From: Bacillus sp. AFS073361
GTDB lineage: Bacteria > Bacillota > Bacilli > Bacillales > Cytobacillaceae
Length of the DNA: 64,000 nt
Assembly (NCBI RefSeq): GCF_002567005.1
Contig: NZ_NUZU01000039.1
Span: forward strand, 428,323 to 492,322
Direction of reading: 5' to 3'
Positions 16,268 to 23,967 of this stretch are shown one piece after another. A program made the translations under genes and the position numbers. The stretch's first letter is position 1, and each line of letters begins with the position of its first letter. Under the pieces are notes generated by a model. That model did not search any database, had not been told where the DNA came from, and saw nothing but the letters and a program-made list of their open reading frames with translations.

Positions 16268-16660
16268 TCCTTCTTGTCGTGACTATCAAATGCACGAAAA
16301 CTAGCATCGAACCCGGGCACCTCAGCCAAATGTAATCGCATCCAAAAGTTAAAGCCAATGTGCTAAGGTAATCAGCGTTTATTGTATATTTCAGATAATA
16401 TCAATATCTAAAAATGTTAATATTTAAATATATCGGAATATTATCTTGATTAACTTAATTTTAAATCTTTTCCCCATGTAATTCTAATCGAAATAATCTT
16501 TCTTCTAGAGCCAAAATTCAAGATTTTTTTAATATATAAACACAATAAATACATTGTTAATTCTAATGCAAGGAAATGTTTTAATAGGAATAATGAATAG
16601 ACTTCGTTGTCCTGAGTGAGTTCTAAAAAACGTTTAATTAAAAAAGGGTAAGCGGAGTGG
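16266..16660. repeat. Copy B of the dioxygenase operon upstream region
   Basis: Aligns with 10605-11010 over about 400 bp. Because the intervening genes are dead, this retained promoter region could now read through the beta remnant into the semialdehyde dehydrogenase gene. The stretch 16660-17134 holds no convincing gene. A 68-codon plus frame (16657-16863) is compositionally poor, and a minus-strand ATG near 16841 with AGGAGGAG opens only 18 codons. Confidence 0.65.
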
Positions 16661-17134
16661 AAATAAAAATAAAACTACGAATAAATAAAAAGACATCTTT
16701 CTATATAAATCATTCCAAATTTATTTTTTTCCAAAAAAAAAGCCGTTCTCCCTATAAAATGTACCCTAATAGAGTACTTAAAAAAAGTCTACCTAAAAAG
16801 AGAAGGGCAAATTCGCAAGAGACATTTTGTTGCTGTTTGTACCATCTTGTTTTCTCCTCCTAATATGGCTCTGATTTTCTAAATAAGAATTATTAATTAA
16901 TACAGTAATATTTTCTCCTTATAGATCCCGTTATTGACTTACAACTATAAAAAATATTTTTAAAAAACCGCCTTTTTATAAATTATATTCTATTAGATAT
17001 TTCAATAGCTATTTATTACAATATAAACATTCGGAAAATTCTCATATATTTAAAATATTTATTTTCTGAATGCTTAAGACAAGGGAATTCTTAAAGTTAT
17101 TGGAAGACTTAGGGTTATATAAAAAAGGGGGGCA

Positions 17135-17614
17135 ATGAATATGCCATTATTAATGGTTGCACTTGGAGTTATTCTACTAATCATTTTAATCACGGGCTTC
17201 AAATTAAACGCTTTCATTCCATTGATTATTGTTTCGTTTGTTGTGGCGCTGGCATTAGGGATGCCGCTAGGTGACATAGTCACTTCAGTAGAAGCTGGAT
17301 TAGACAGTACTTTAGGATACATAGCGCTAATCTTAGGTTTCGGAGCGATGATTGGTCGTTTGATCGCTTATGCAGGTGGAGTCTATCGAATTTCAATGAC
17401 ATTAATCGATAAGTTTGGAAGCAGGAATGTGCATTTACGACATATACGATTCTTTCATCAGTAGCATCAATTGTTGGAATTATTCTTCTTAATGGATACT
17501 TCTGTCATATTAGCTGGTGTAACCATTGTAGCTATCCTAATTGCTGCAGTTGTTATTCACACGATTGAAGGGGCTGGAAACAAGAAGAAGCAAATTAAAA
17601 ATATTTCTGTTTAA
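17135..17614 (+). pseudogene. GntP-family permease remnant (internal deletion and frameshifts)
   Basis: The N-terminal about 95 codons are clear GntP family: PLLMVALGVILLIILITGFK, NAFIPLIIVSFVVALALG, then DSTLGYIALILGFGAMIGRL and LIDKFGSRN. The frame is lost at about 17425. A C-terminal-like piece follows in another frame (TILSSVASIVGIILLNGY), then a third-frame tail (from DTSVILAGVTIVAILIAAVV) to TAA 17614. Intact GntP permeases have about 450 residues, so roughly 250 codons are missing. Such permeases import gluconate-like hydroxy acids. GGGGGGC precedes ATG 17141 or 17135. Confidence 0.75.
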
Positions 17615-17776
17615 TCTTTATATATTTACATAACACCAAGAGAAAGCTATCTGATAAATTCCTTTCACAATGAAGTTACTTATAAAATTAAATAGCAAGA
17701 TGCTTCCTATTTTTAATAGACTTTCTATTCTAATTATGAAAAATGAAGAAAATATAATACGAAATGAGGTTTTTAA

Positions 17777-18730
17777 ATGAAGATCATCACAGTACTTGGA
17801 GCAGGTATAATGGGTCATGGCGTTGCTCAATTACTTGCACAAGCAGGATATATTGTACGTATTCAAGCTAGACGCGAGACATCATTGGAAACAGCAAAAA
17901 AAATGATTACGAACAGCTTGAAAATTATGGTTGATAAAGGCATGCTGTCACAAGAAAAAATGGAGCAGACTTTGGATAATATTAAATATACAACAGATTT
18001 ACTTGAAGCGATCCAGGATACTGATTTTATTCTAGAATCTATTCCAGAAGTGCTTGAGACAAAATTAGATACTTACGAGATTATTGAAAGCATTGTCTCT
18101 GAAAAAACGATTATTGCATCTAATACATCTACTTTCCCATTAAAAGAATTAACACAAAGAGCAAAACATCCGGGAAGATTTATCATTACACACTACTTTA
18201 ACCCTCCACAACTTGTACCAATTGTAGAAATTGCTAAATTTGAGAAGACAGATGAAAATGTCATAAAAGTAACTTATGACCTAATGAAAGAAATCGGTAA
18301 AACTCCAGTAGTACTGAAAAAAGAGATTACCGGCTTTATCGTTAACCGCATACAAGTAGCCTTTCTACGGGAATGCTTCAACTTAATTGAATTGGGAGTA
18401 TGTACGGCAGAAGATATTGATATCGCTGTCAGAGGAAGCATGGGCTTTAAATGGGCTTTCTGCGGACCAATGGAAAGTCAGGATTTAGCAGGTCTGCAAA
18501 CAACACAAGCTATGGTATACAACATCGAGCAGGATTTATCGAATACAAGAGAAGTTCCTAAATTCTTAAAAGAAATGGTCGAAAAAAGTGAATATGGTAT
18601 TCGTTCAAATAAAGGTTTCTATGAATACGATGATAATGGGGCAAAAGCAATTTATACACGTGATGATAATTTCCTAGATCTTCTAAAATTAATTCAAGAC
18701 AAAGAAGGAAAAAACAGCATCAGCAGTTAA
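17777..18730 (+). CDS. 3-hydroxyacyl-CoA dehydrogenase family protein
   Basis: 317 residues: an N-terminal NAD-binding Rossmann domain (VLGAGIMGHGVAQLLAQAG) with the motif SNTSTFPLKEL, then the catalytic region HYFNPPQLVPIVEI and the C-terminal helical domain (from about residue 185; GFIVNRIQVAFLRE). The length fits single-function L-3-hydroxybutyryl-CoA dehydrogenases or the related 3-hydroxy acid dehydrogenases such as L-carnitine or L-gulonate dehydrogenase. It is preceded by a broken GntP permease and followed by a terminator. A separate sugar-acid or hydroxy-acid use module is possible. The exact substrate is open. Confidence 0.8.
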   Translation: MKIITVLGAGIMGHGVAQLLAQAGYIVRIQARRETSLETAKKMITNSLKIMVDKGMLSQEKMEQTLDNIKYTTDLLEAIQDTDFILESIPEVLETKLDTYEIIESIVSEKTIIASNTSTFPLKELTQRAKHPGRFIITHYFNPPQLVPIVEIAKFEKTDENVIKVTYDLMKEIGKTPVVLKKEITGFIVNRIQVAFLRECFNLIELGVCTAEDIDIAVRGSMGFKWAFCGPMESQDLAGLQTTQAMVYNIEQDLSNTREVPKFLKEMVEKSEYGIRSNKGFYEYDDNGAKAIYTRDDNFLDLLKLIQDKEGKNSISS

Positions 18731-18764
18731 ATAAGCAATGTGACAGTTTAAAAATAATAAGATA

Positions 18765-18793
18765 GAAGTTGGTTTAGCCGGCTTCTTTTTTTT
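18765..18793 (+). terminator. Terminator of the hydroxyacyl-CoA dehydrogenase gene
   Basis: GAAGTTGG pairs with CCGGCTTC (two G-U pairs), followed by eight T residues. Confidence 0.7.
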
Positions 18794-18833
18794 GCTCCGT
18801 ACAGCGTCTCCGCTATATACCAACAAAAAAAGC

Positions 18834-18857
18834 CTATCAAATAATATAATTTGATAG
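18834..18857 (-). terminator. leuA terminator
   Basis: CTATCAAAT and ATTTGATAG form a 9-bp stem, followed on the minus strand by GCTTTTTTT. Confidence 0.7.
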
Positions 18858-18915
18858 ACATTTCACCTTACATGTTATTTGTTTGTAATAGGTAATGGAG
18901 CCCTTTAATATTTTT

Positions 18916-20622
18916 CTACTTATTTTTTGAATGGATAAATTCTTTTTCAACAGAAAGTTGTAAGCTGGATACCATGTTGTTAACTGCACTAAACAGAGCT
19001 TTTACTGAGGAGGTCATAATATCCGTATCAATTCCGCATCCCCAATATACAGCACCATTCCTTGCGGTAATTCCTACATAAGATACAGCGTTTGATCCTG
19101 AACCTATCTCCAGCGCATGCTGCTTATAGACCAAATCTTTATAATCGATACCCAGTTGGGTTTGAAGAGCGTTGCTGACAGCATCAAGTCTTCCATTTCC
19201 CACACCAGTAAATTTATGTTCTTCATTATTCATCCGGATCGATACAATCGTTTCGTAATAACCATTTTGAGTGTATTTATAACTGATGAATTCGATAGGG
19301 GTGTTAATATTTACATATTCATTGATGAAAATATCATAGATTTCATTGGGCATAAGTTCCTTGTGCTTATGATCTGAAACATTTTTCACACAATATCCAA
19401 AGCTCTCACGCATTTCGGTAGGTAGGTCAATTCCATACTTTCGCTTAAGGATATAACCGATTCCTCCCTTACCGGATTGACTGTTAATTCGGATGATGTC
19501 TCCTTCATATTCTCTTCCTATATCCATCGGATCAATTAATAGATAAGGTACAGTCCAATACTGACGTTCTGCTTCCTCTCGCCATTTCATACCTTTGGCA
19601 ATGGCATCTTGATGGGAACCTGAAAATGCAGTAAAGACAAGTTCACCGCCATATGGGTGTCTTTCGTGAACCTTCATTCTTGTTAATTTTTCATATTTGG
19701 AAATAATAGTAGGGATATCTTCAAAATTCAGCTTGGGATCTACCCCATGGGAATACATGTTTAATGCCAGCGTTACGATGTCCACGTTCCCTGTTCTTTC
19801 TCCATTTCCGAACAATGTTCCTTCGACTCTTTGCGCTCCGGCAAGCATTCCTAGCTCAGCATCTGCTACCCCAGTTCCTCTGTCATTGTGCGGATGAAGT
19901 GATAGGATTACATTATCTCGGTAGCTCAAATTGTCACTCATATACTCAATTTGACTTGCGTAAACGTGAGGCATGGACATTGATACCGTAGCTGGTAGAT
20001 TGATAATTACATTGTTACCAGCTGTCGGCTGCCAAATATCAAGTACCTTGTTGCAAATTTCAAGTGCAAACTCCACTTCTGTACCCGTGAAGCTTTCAGG
20101 AGAATACTGAAATTGGAAATTCCCTTCGGTTTCAGCAGCATATTTCTTTAGTATTTTTGCTCCAGTTACAGCAATATTAATAATTTCTTCCTTAGATTTT
20201 CTAAATACTTGCTTACGCTGTGCTATAGATGTGGAATTGTACAAGTGCACCACTGCTTTATTCGCACCCTGTAACGCTTCAAATGTTTTTTTGATAATAT
20301 GTTCTCTTGACTGTGTTAAAACTTGAATTTTCACATCATCCGGAATCAAATTTTCTTCAATTAATGTACGTAAAAAAGCAAATTCAGTTTCCGAGGCAGC
20401 TGGAAAGCCTACTTCAATTTCCTTGAAACCTACTTGTAAAAGCAACTGAAAATATTCTAACTTTTCCTCTAGACTCATTGGGACGACCAAAGCCTGATTC
20501 CCATCACGTAGATCAACACTACACCAGGTAGGAGCTTCTGTAATATACTCCTTCTCTGTCCATTTCAAGCATTGCACTGGGGGCATAAAGTAACCCCTAG
20601 AATATTTATCGATATTTTTCAT
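18916..20622 (-). CDS. leuA: 2-isopropylmalate synthase, long form
   Basis: 568 residues from ATG 20622, chosen because AAGGTGGGAG lies upstream and a GTG at 20634 falls inside that site. This is the long LeuA form seen in actinobacteria and some Bacillaceae: MPPVQCLKWTEKEY, APTWCSVDLRDGNQAL, the catalytic barrel with HPHNDRGTGVADAELG and GNGERTGNVD, and a C-terminal LeuA dimer/allosteric domain from about residue 430. It condenses acetyl-CoA with 2-oxoisovalerate, the first step of leucine synthesis. It stands alone, without leuBCD or ilv genes, and is preceded by a leucine T-box, so it is switched on when uncharged leucyl-tRNA accumulates. Leucine feedback through the C-terminal domain is expected. 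Confidence 0.92.
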   Translation of the reverse strand: MKNIDKYSRGYFMPPVQCLKWTEKEYITEAPTWCSVDLRDGNQALVVPMSLEEKLEYFQLLLQVGFKEIEVGFPAASETEFAFLRTLIEENLIPDDVKIQVLTQSREHIIKKTFEALQGANKAVVHLYNSTSIAQRKQVFRKSKEEIINIAVTGAKILKKYAAETEGNFQFQYSPESFTGTEVEFALEICNKVLDIWQPTAGNNVIINLPATVSMSMPHVYASQIEYMSDNLSYRDNVILSLHPHNDRGTGVADAELGMLAGAQRVEGTLFGNGERTGNVDIVTLALNMYSHGVDPKLNFEDIPTIISKYEKLTRMKVHERHPYGGELVFTAFSGSHQDAIAKGMKWREEAERQYWTVPYLLIDPMDIGREYEGDIIRINSQSGKGGIGYILKRKYGIDLPTEMRESFGYCVKNVSDHKHKELMPNEIYDIFINEYVNINTPIEFISYKYTQNGYYETIVSIRMNNEEHKFTGVGNGRLDAVSNALQTQLGIDYKDLVYKQHALEIGSGSNAVSYVGITARNGAVYWGCGIDTDIMTSSVKALFSAVNNMVSSLQLSVEKEFIHSKNK

Positions 20623-20667
20623 CCCGACTCCCACCTTTTCAATTGTAATTGTTAATTTATTTAAAAT

Positions 20668-20942
20668 AAAAAAGCCCCGTCTCTATAAAAATATAGAGAC
20701 GAGGCATTGCTCGCGGTACCACTCTAATTGATTAATCATAATAATATTAACCCACTCATTTTCAGTGGCAATCACCACCTATCTACATAACGGTAGAAAA
20801 CCGACATCCCCTACTGATTAAGTTCAGGGAGTAGCTCTTGGATGAGTTCAAAGGCAATAACTACCGATTCTCACCAACCATCGGCTCTCTAACAAGTTTA
20901 TAATTCCTTTTACTATTTCCAATCTTTGCTTAATATTTAATT
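20668..20942 (-). promoter_or_regulatory. Leucine T-box leader of leuA
   Basis: The minus strand carries the T-box signature AGAGTGGTACCGCG (20712-20725) followed by a terminator (GCCTCGTCTCTAT/ATAGAGACGGGGC, 20674-20705) and a T run. Stem I (AGAGAGCCGATGGTTGGTGA start) contains the specifier loop GAACTC, whose CTC codon (20844-20846) reads leucine. Uncharged tRNA-Leu would stabilise the antiterminator and allow leuA expression. Confidence 0.92.
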
Positions 20943-20949
20943 AAATTCG

Positions 20950-20978
20950 ATAATATATCGATAAACTCGAGTTGTCAA
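20950..20978 (-). promoter_or_regulatory. Sigma-A promoter of the leuA T-box transcript
   Basis: On the minus strand TTGACA (20978-20973), a 17-bp spacer and TATTAT (20955-20950) lie just before the T-box leader. Confidence 0.75.
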
Positions 20979-21490
20979 TACCAAATTTACTGAAAATAAA
21001 GATTAATATGAATTAATATCACTTCTTTAAAAGAAAACCCCTATATTAATACCTTCCTTTAGTACTTCTAATTTTTACTTTTGCTTTCATTTGTGCCATT
21101 TGATCACACCTGTTTCAAAGTATTAATAGAATCAATATGGACAGGAAGATTCGACCTTAAAAACACATTATTTATCAGAGATGACTATTTGAAAAAGGAC
21201 TATTCAAGTTGATCCAATTAGTAGGAAGCACCATTGTTTTATAACTTTTGTCTTAAGTTCCTTACATCCTAGATTTGTAAAATATCTGACAACTTCCAAC
21301 TAAGAAAAAATATTATAAAAATCTTTGATTGACCTTTTGCTGGACCTGGGATACCCCCTCCTTTTTTTAACTAGTCATATGTCATTTAGTCTTGTCTATA
21401 AATATCTAATAATATCATCTCCGTGAGCAAGTTGTGACCAAAGGTGTGACCATTTTTCTTAGTTTAATTAATGGTATTAAACTAGTTATT

Positions 21491-21517
21491 GAAGAGGTGG
21501 ATACAAACCTCCTCTTC
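21491..21517 (+). terminator. Possible terminator in the leuA-NlpC intergenic region
   Basis: GAAGAGG pairs with CCTCTTC, followed by TATTTTAG. No intact gene precedes it. The remaining 20980-21600 stretch shows nothing I can assign, apart from a short integrase-tail-like frame that I rejected. Confidence 0.35.
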
Positions 21518-21599
21518 TATTTTAGTAGGACTTAATCCTGAATTACAAGATAGCCAAATTATGTTGGAATGAGAAGAAGTTTCAAAAGAAAAAGAAATT

Positions 21600-21725
21600 C
21601 TTAACCTTGGTCAGAGCCTTTTCTTGTCCTGCTATTGCTTTTACTGTCCGCTGTTTATCCCCGGTAATCAAGATTACTTCTATTCCTATACCTTTAAGGC
21701 GGCTTATGGCTGATTTTGATGTTTC
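21600..21725 (-). pseudogene. Fragment of a heavy-metal P-type ATPase
   Basis: The minus strand reads ETSKSAISRLKGIGIEVILI and then TGDKQRTVKAIAGQ in one frame. The block AI..LK..GIEVI.ITGD...T..AIA is the hinge and ATP-binding motif (TGD) of CopA/CadA-type P1B ATPases. About 40 codons remain of an originally about 700-codon gene. Confidence 0.6.
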
Positions 21726-21870
21726 TTATAACGAACCATCAATATCTGATTAACTACAATTTATTACAAACTTATTACATTATTTTTACGATTTCGACAA
21801 ATTATAGCAAATTATTCAATTGATATGTAAACTAAAATTAATAAATGAAACGATTACTAAGGGGATACAC

Positions 21871-22677
21871 ATGAAAAAGAAAATTATAGCATTCGTTACA
21901 GCTACCGTATTCGGGACTTCCCTATATAGTACGTCAGCCATGGCTGCAACAATCAAAGTTAAAAGTGGGGATACTTTATCAAAGTATTCAAAGCAATATA
22001 AAATATCAGTTTCAGAGATTAAGAAAGCTAATAAATTATCAAGCGATAGAATCAAAATAGGTCAAAGTATATACATACCTGAAAAAGGCAAGGTCGTGAC
22101 TAAAACAAACACCAATCCATCTTCATTGGTATATACGGTAAAATCCGGTGATAGCTTGTCATCAATCGCAAAGAAGTATAGGACAACTGTAACACAACTA
22201 AAAGCAGGGAATCGATTGAAATCGAATCTAATTAAAATAGGTCAAAAATTAAAAATTAGTAGTGGTACTGTAACATCACCTGTTGCTCCAGCTCCCGCAG
22301 CAAATAAACCTGCAGTGTCTACCATTAATAAAAACAAGTTGATTCAAAACGCTAAAACTGTGGTTGGCAGCCCTTACAAATGGGGAGGAACTACTCCAAG
22401 CGGATTTGATTGCAGTGGATTTATTTACTATGTGATCAACAAACAAAAATCCGTATCTCGTCAGACTGTTGCTGGATATTGGAACAAGATGAAACCTGTG
22501 TCTACTTTATCCGTCGGCGATTTTGTCTATTACGAAACGTATAAAAAAGGTCCTTCACATATGGGAATCTACGTAGGAAATGGTCAGTTCGTTCATTCTG
22601 GGTCCCATGGAGTTGAAATTTCCAATATGAATATTTCTTACTGGAAATCTCGCTATCTTGGAGCAAGACAACTCTAG
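21871..22677 (+). CDS. Secreted LysM-NlpC/P60 D,L-endopeptidase (cell-wall hydrolase)
   Basis: 268 residues from ATG 21871 (AAGGGG six bases upstream; the frame opens earlier without a binding site). A signal peptide (residues 1-25, cleavage near SAMA-A) is followed by two LysM peptidoglycan-binding repeats (27-71 and 87-130), a Pro/Ala linker (134-150) and an NlpC/P60 domain with catalytic Cys181 (GFDCSGF), His230 (SHMGIY) and His242. This is the layout of the LytE/LytF/CwlS autolysins, which cut the gamma-D-Glu-diaminopimelate bond in stem peptides. It is monocistronic with a terminator just after the stop. Confidence 0.9.
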   Translation: MKKKIIAFVTATVFGTSLYSTSAMAATIKVKSGDTLSKYSKQYKISVSEIKKANKLSSDRIKIGQSIYIPEKGKVVTKTNTNPSSLVYTVKSGDSLSSIAKKYRTTVTQLKAGNRLKSNLIKIGQKLKISSGTVTSPVAPAPAANKPAVSTINKNKLIQNAKTVVGSPYKWGGTTPSGFDCSGFIYYVINKQKSVSRQTVAGYWNKMKPVSTLSVGDFVYYETYKKGPSHMGIYVGNGQFVHSGSHGVEISNMNISYWKSRYLGARQL

Positions 22678-22687
22678 TTTCAAAAGT

Positions 22688-22712
22688 CCTTATGTATCGA
22701 TAAGGGCTTTTT
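22688..22712 (+). terminator. Terminator of the wall hydrolase gene
   Basis: CCTTAT pairs with ATAAGG around GTATCG, followed by GCTTTTTTT. Confidence 0.75.
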
Positions 22713-22821
22713 TTATTTATCTAACTAAATGATTCTATCGCAAATGTCCAATTAAGGTCATTCCCGAAAGTAAATGCGACGCTTATTTTAGCATCGCACC
22801 CGTTTTTTAATAACATGTTGG

Positions 22822-23360
22822 TTATAAAAAGGAATGAATTATAAATAGAATTGCAAAACTAACTCCAGAACGCAAATGCCACTTCCTGTCCATCCTCTGA
22901 TATCGAAATAATCCGGATATAGGGACTGGCAGAAGGACTAGCAAGGAAAGCAATCCACTTATATTATTAAAATCAAATTTGAAGCCGTGCATAAAGACAG
23001 CTACCGTATGCACGATAATAAAAGCGATAGCGATAATCGCTGCTGGAGTATGCCATTTTCGGGCAAAGCGCAGCAAAATAGCCAACCATTTTTTTACCTC
23101 TACTTGACCTTTCAGCATACGAAGCCTCATCACACGAAGAAGCACATAATACGCAAGTACAAAAAATAAGGCAATTCTAGCAATGGAGCCAAAATCTTTA
23201 AATGTATGTTCGAACTGCCTGCTGTGCAAAGTGGTTAATGGAAGCTGTAATAGCCCCTTAAGTTCCCAAAACACTATCAAAGCAACGCAATGATTAACCA
23301 TATTCGTTCCTTTTTAGGAACCCATCCTTGTTTTTGAACCCTGATTTCCCGAGTATTCAC
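22822..23360 (-). pseudogene. Transmembrane b-type cytochrome-like protein, frameshifted near the start
   Basis: AGGAGGACAAATCA precedes GTG 23360, which opens VNTREIRVQKQGWVPKKER and then WLIIALL before a stop. The hydrophobic body continues in another frame from about 23280 (LIVFWELKGLL) to 22822. A one-base indel therefore splits the gene. The body has four or five membrane helices, and two of them carry His pairs exactly 14 residues apart (KWHTPAAIIAIAFIIVHTV and KWHLRSGVSFAILFIIHSF). That pattern fits bis-His heme b binding as in ferric-reductase-like or b561-type proteins. Heme binding is inferred. The frameshift could be a sequencing error. The other possible start, ATG 23301, would lose the N-terminus. 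Confidence 0.6.
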
Positions 23361-23670
23361 TGATTTGTCCTCCTAAATAAAAGTAAGAACCTTTCATTCA
23401 GTTTCCTCATTCCAAGATGACTCCATTTTTTTATAAAACAATCCACTTAAAGTTAAAATATCCTTCAATTTTATTTAACTACAATTTAGCACACTAAATG
23501 AATGCATTTTATATATTAATGAATTATTAATAATAAATTAATTGAAAAAATAGGTTCATATTATTGATTGATCTTTATAAGCTGGTCGATAAAAAGCTGC
23601 TGATTCCCGCATCTAGGAACAGAGGGTACGCACTTATCGGGTGGGGAATTAGGTTAAGCCCCGAGCTAAT

Positions 23671-23876
23671 AAATAGACGGAGAAATTCCGCTTAATTAAT
23701 AATTATTATTAAAAAAGGCTTAAATAGACGGAGAGATTCCGCCTATTTACTCAAAAAACGTGAAAATGGGAGATTTTTCTTTGCATAAGCGGAATTTCTC
23801 CGCTTATTTACCCCGAAACGAGCTCCATTCTGCATTTAACCGGAAATTCTCCGCTTATTCTACTTTTGCTGGTTAC
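23671..23876 (+). repeat. 205-bp dispersed repeat with four CGGA/TCCG hairpin modules, copy 1
   Basis: Four short hairpin modules are spaced about 50-60 bp apart (AGACGGAGAAATTCCGCTTA, AGACGGAGAGATTCCGCCTA, AAGCGGAATTTCTCCGCTTA, ACCGGAAATTCTCCGCTTA) and joined by conserved linkers (TTTACCCCGAAACGAGCTCC). Near-identical copies lie at 26871-27075 (inverted) and 53612-53825. The rest of 23361-23670 is A+T rich without a gene. Confidence 0.85.
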
Positions 23877-23904
23877 AGACTAAACTTCCCCATTAATATA
23901 AAAA

Positions 23905-23928
23905 TAAAAAGCTGCCAAAATGACAGCT
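23905..23928 (-). terminator. Terminator of the sigma/anti-sigma fusion gene
   Basis: On the minus strand AGCTGTC-ATTTT-GGCAGCT is followed by TTTTTATTTT. Confidence 0.65.
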
Positions 23929-23967
23929 CTGTTCTTCATAGTATTGCATTAATTCTATATGCCGAGT

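Noticed and set aside
16657..16863. 68-codon plus-strand frame in the gap before the GntP remnant
   Set aside because: Lys/Ser-rich, A-tract-driven composition, weak start signals and no family resemblance.
21067..21117. 16-codon minus-strand frame (MAQMKAKVKIRS)
   Set aside because: Very short, weak ribosome binding site and no terminator; cannot be told from chance.
21420..21530. Possible tail of a tyrosine recombinase gene and attachment site (frame with VVTKGVTIFLS)
   Set aside because: Too short, no catalytic motif, no direct repeat that could be an att site.
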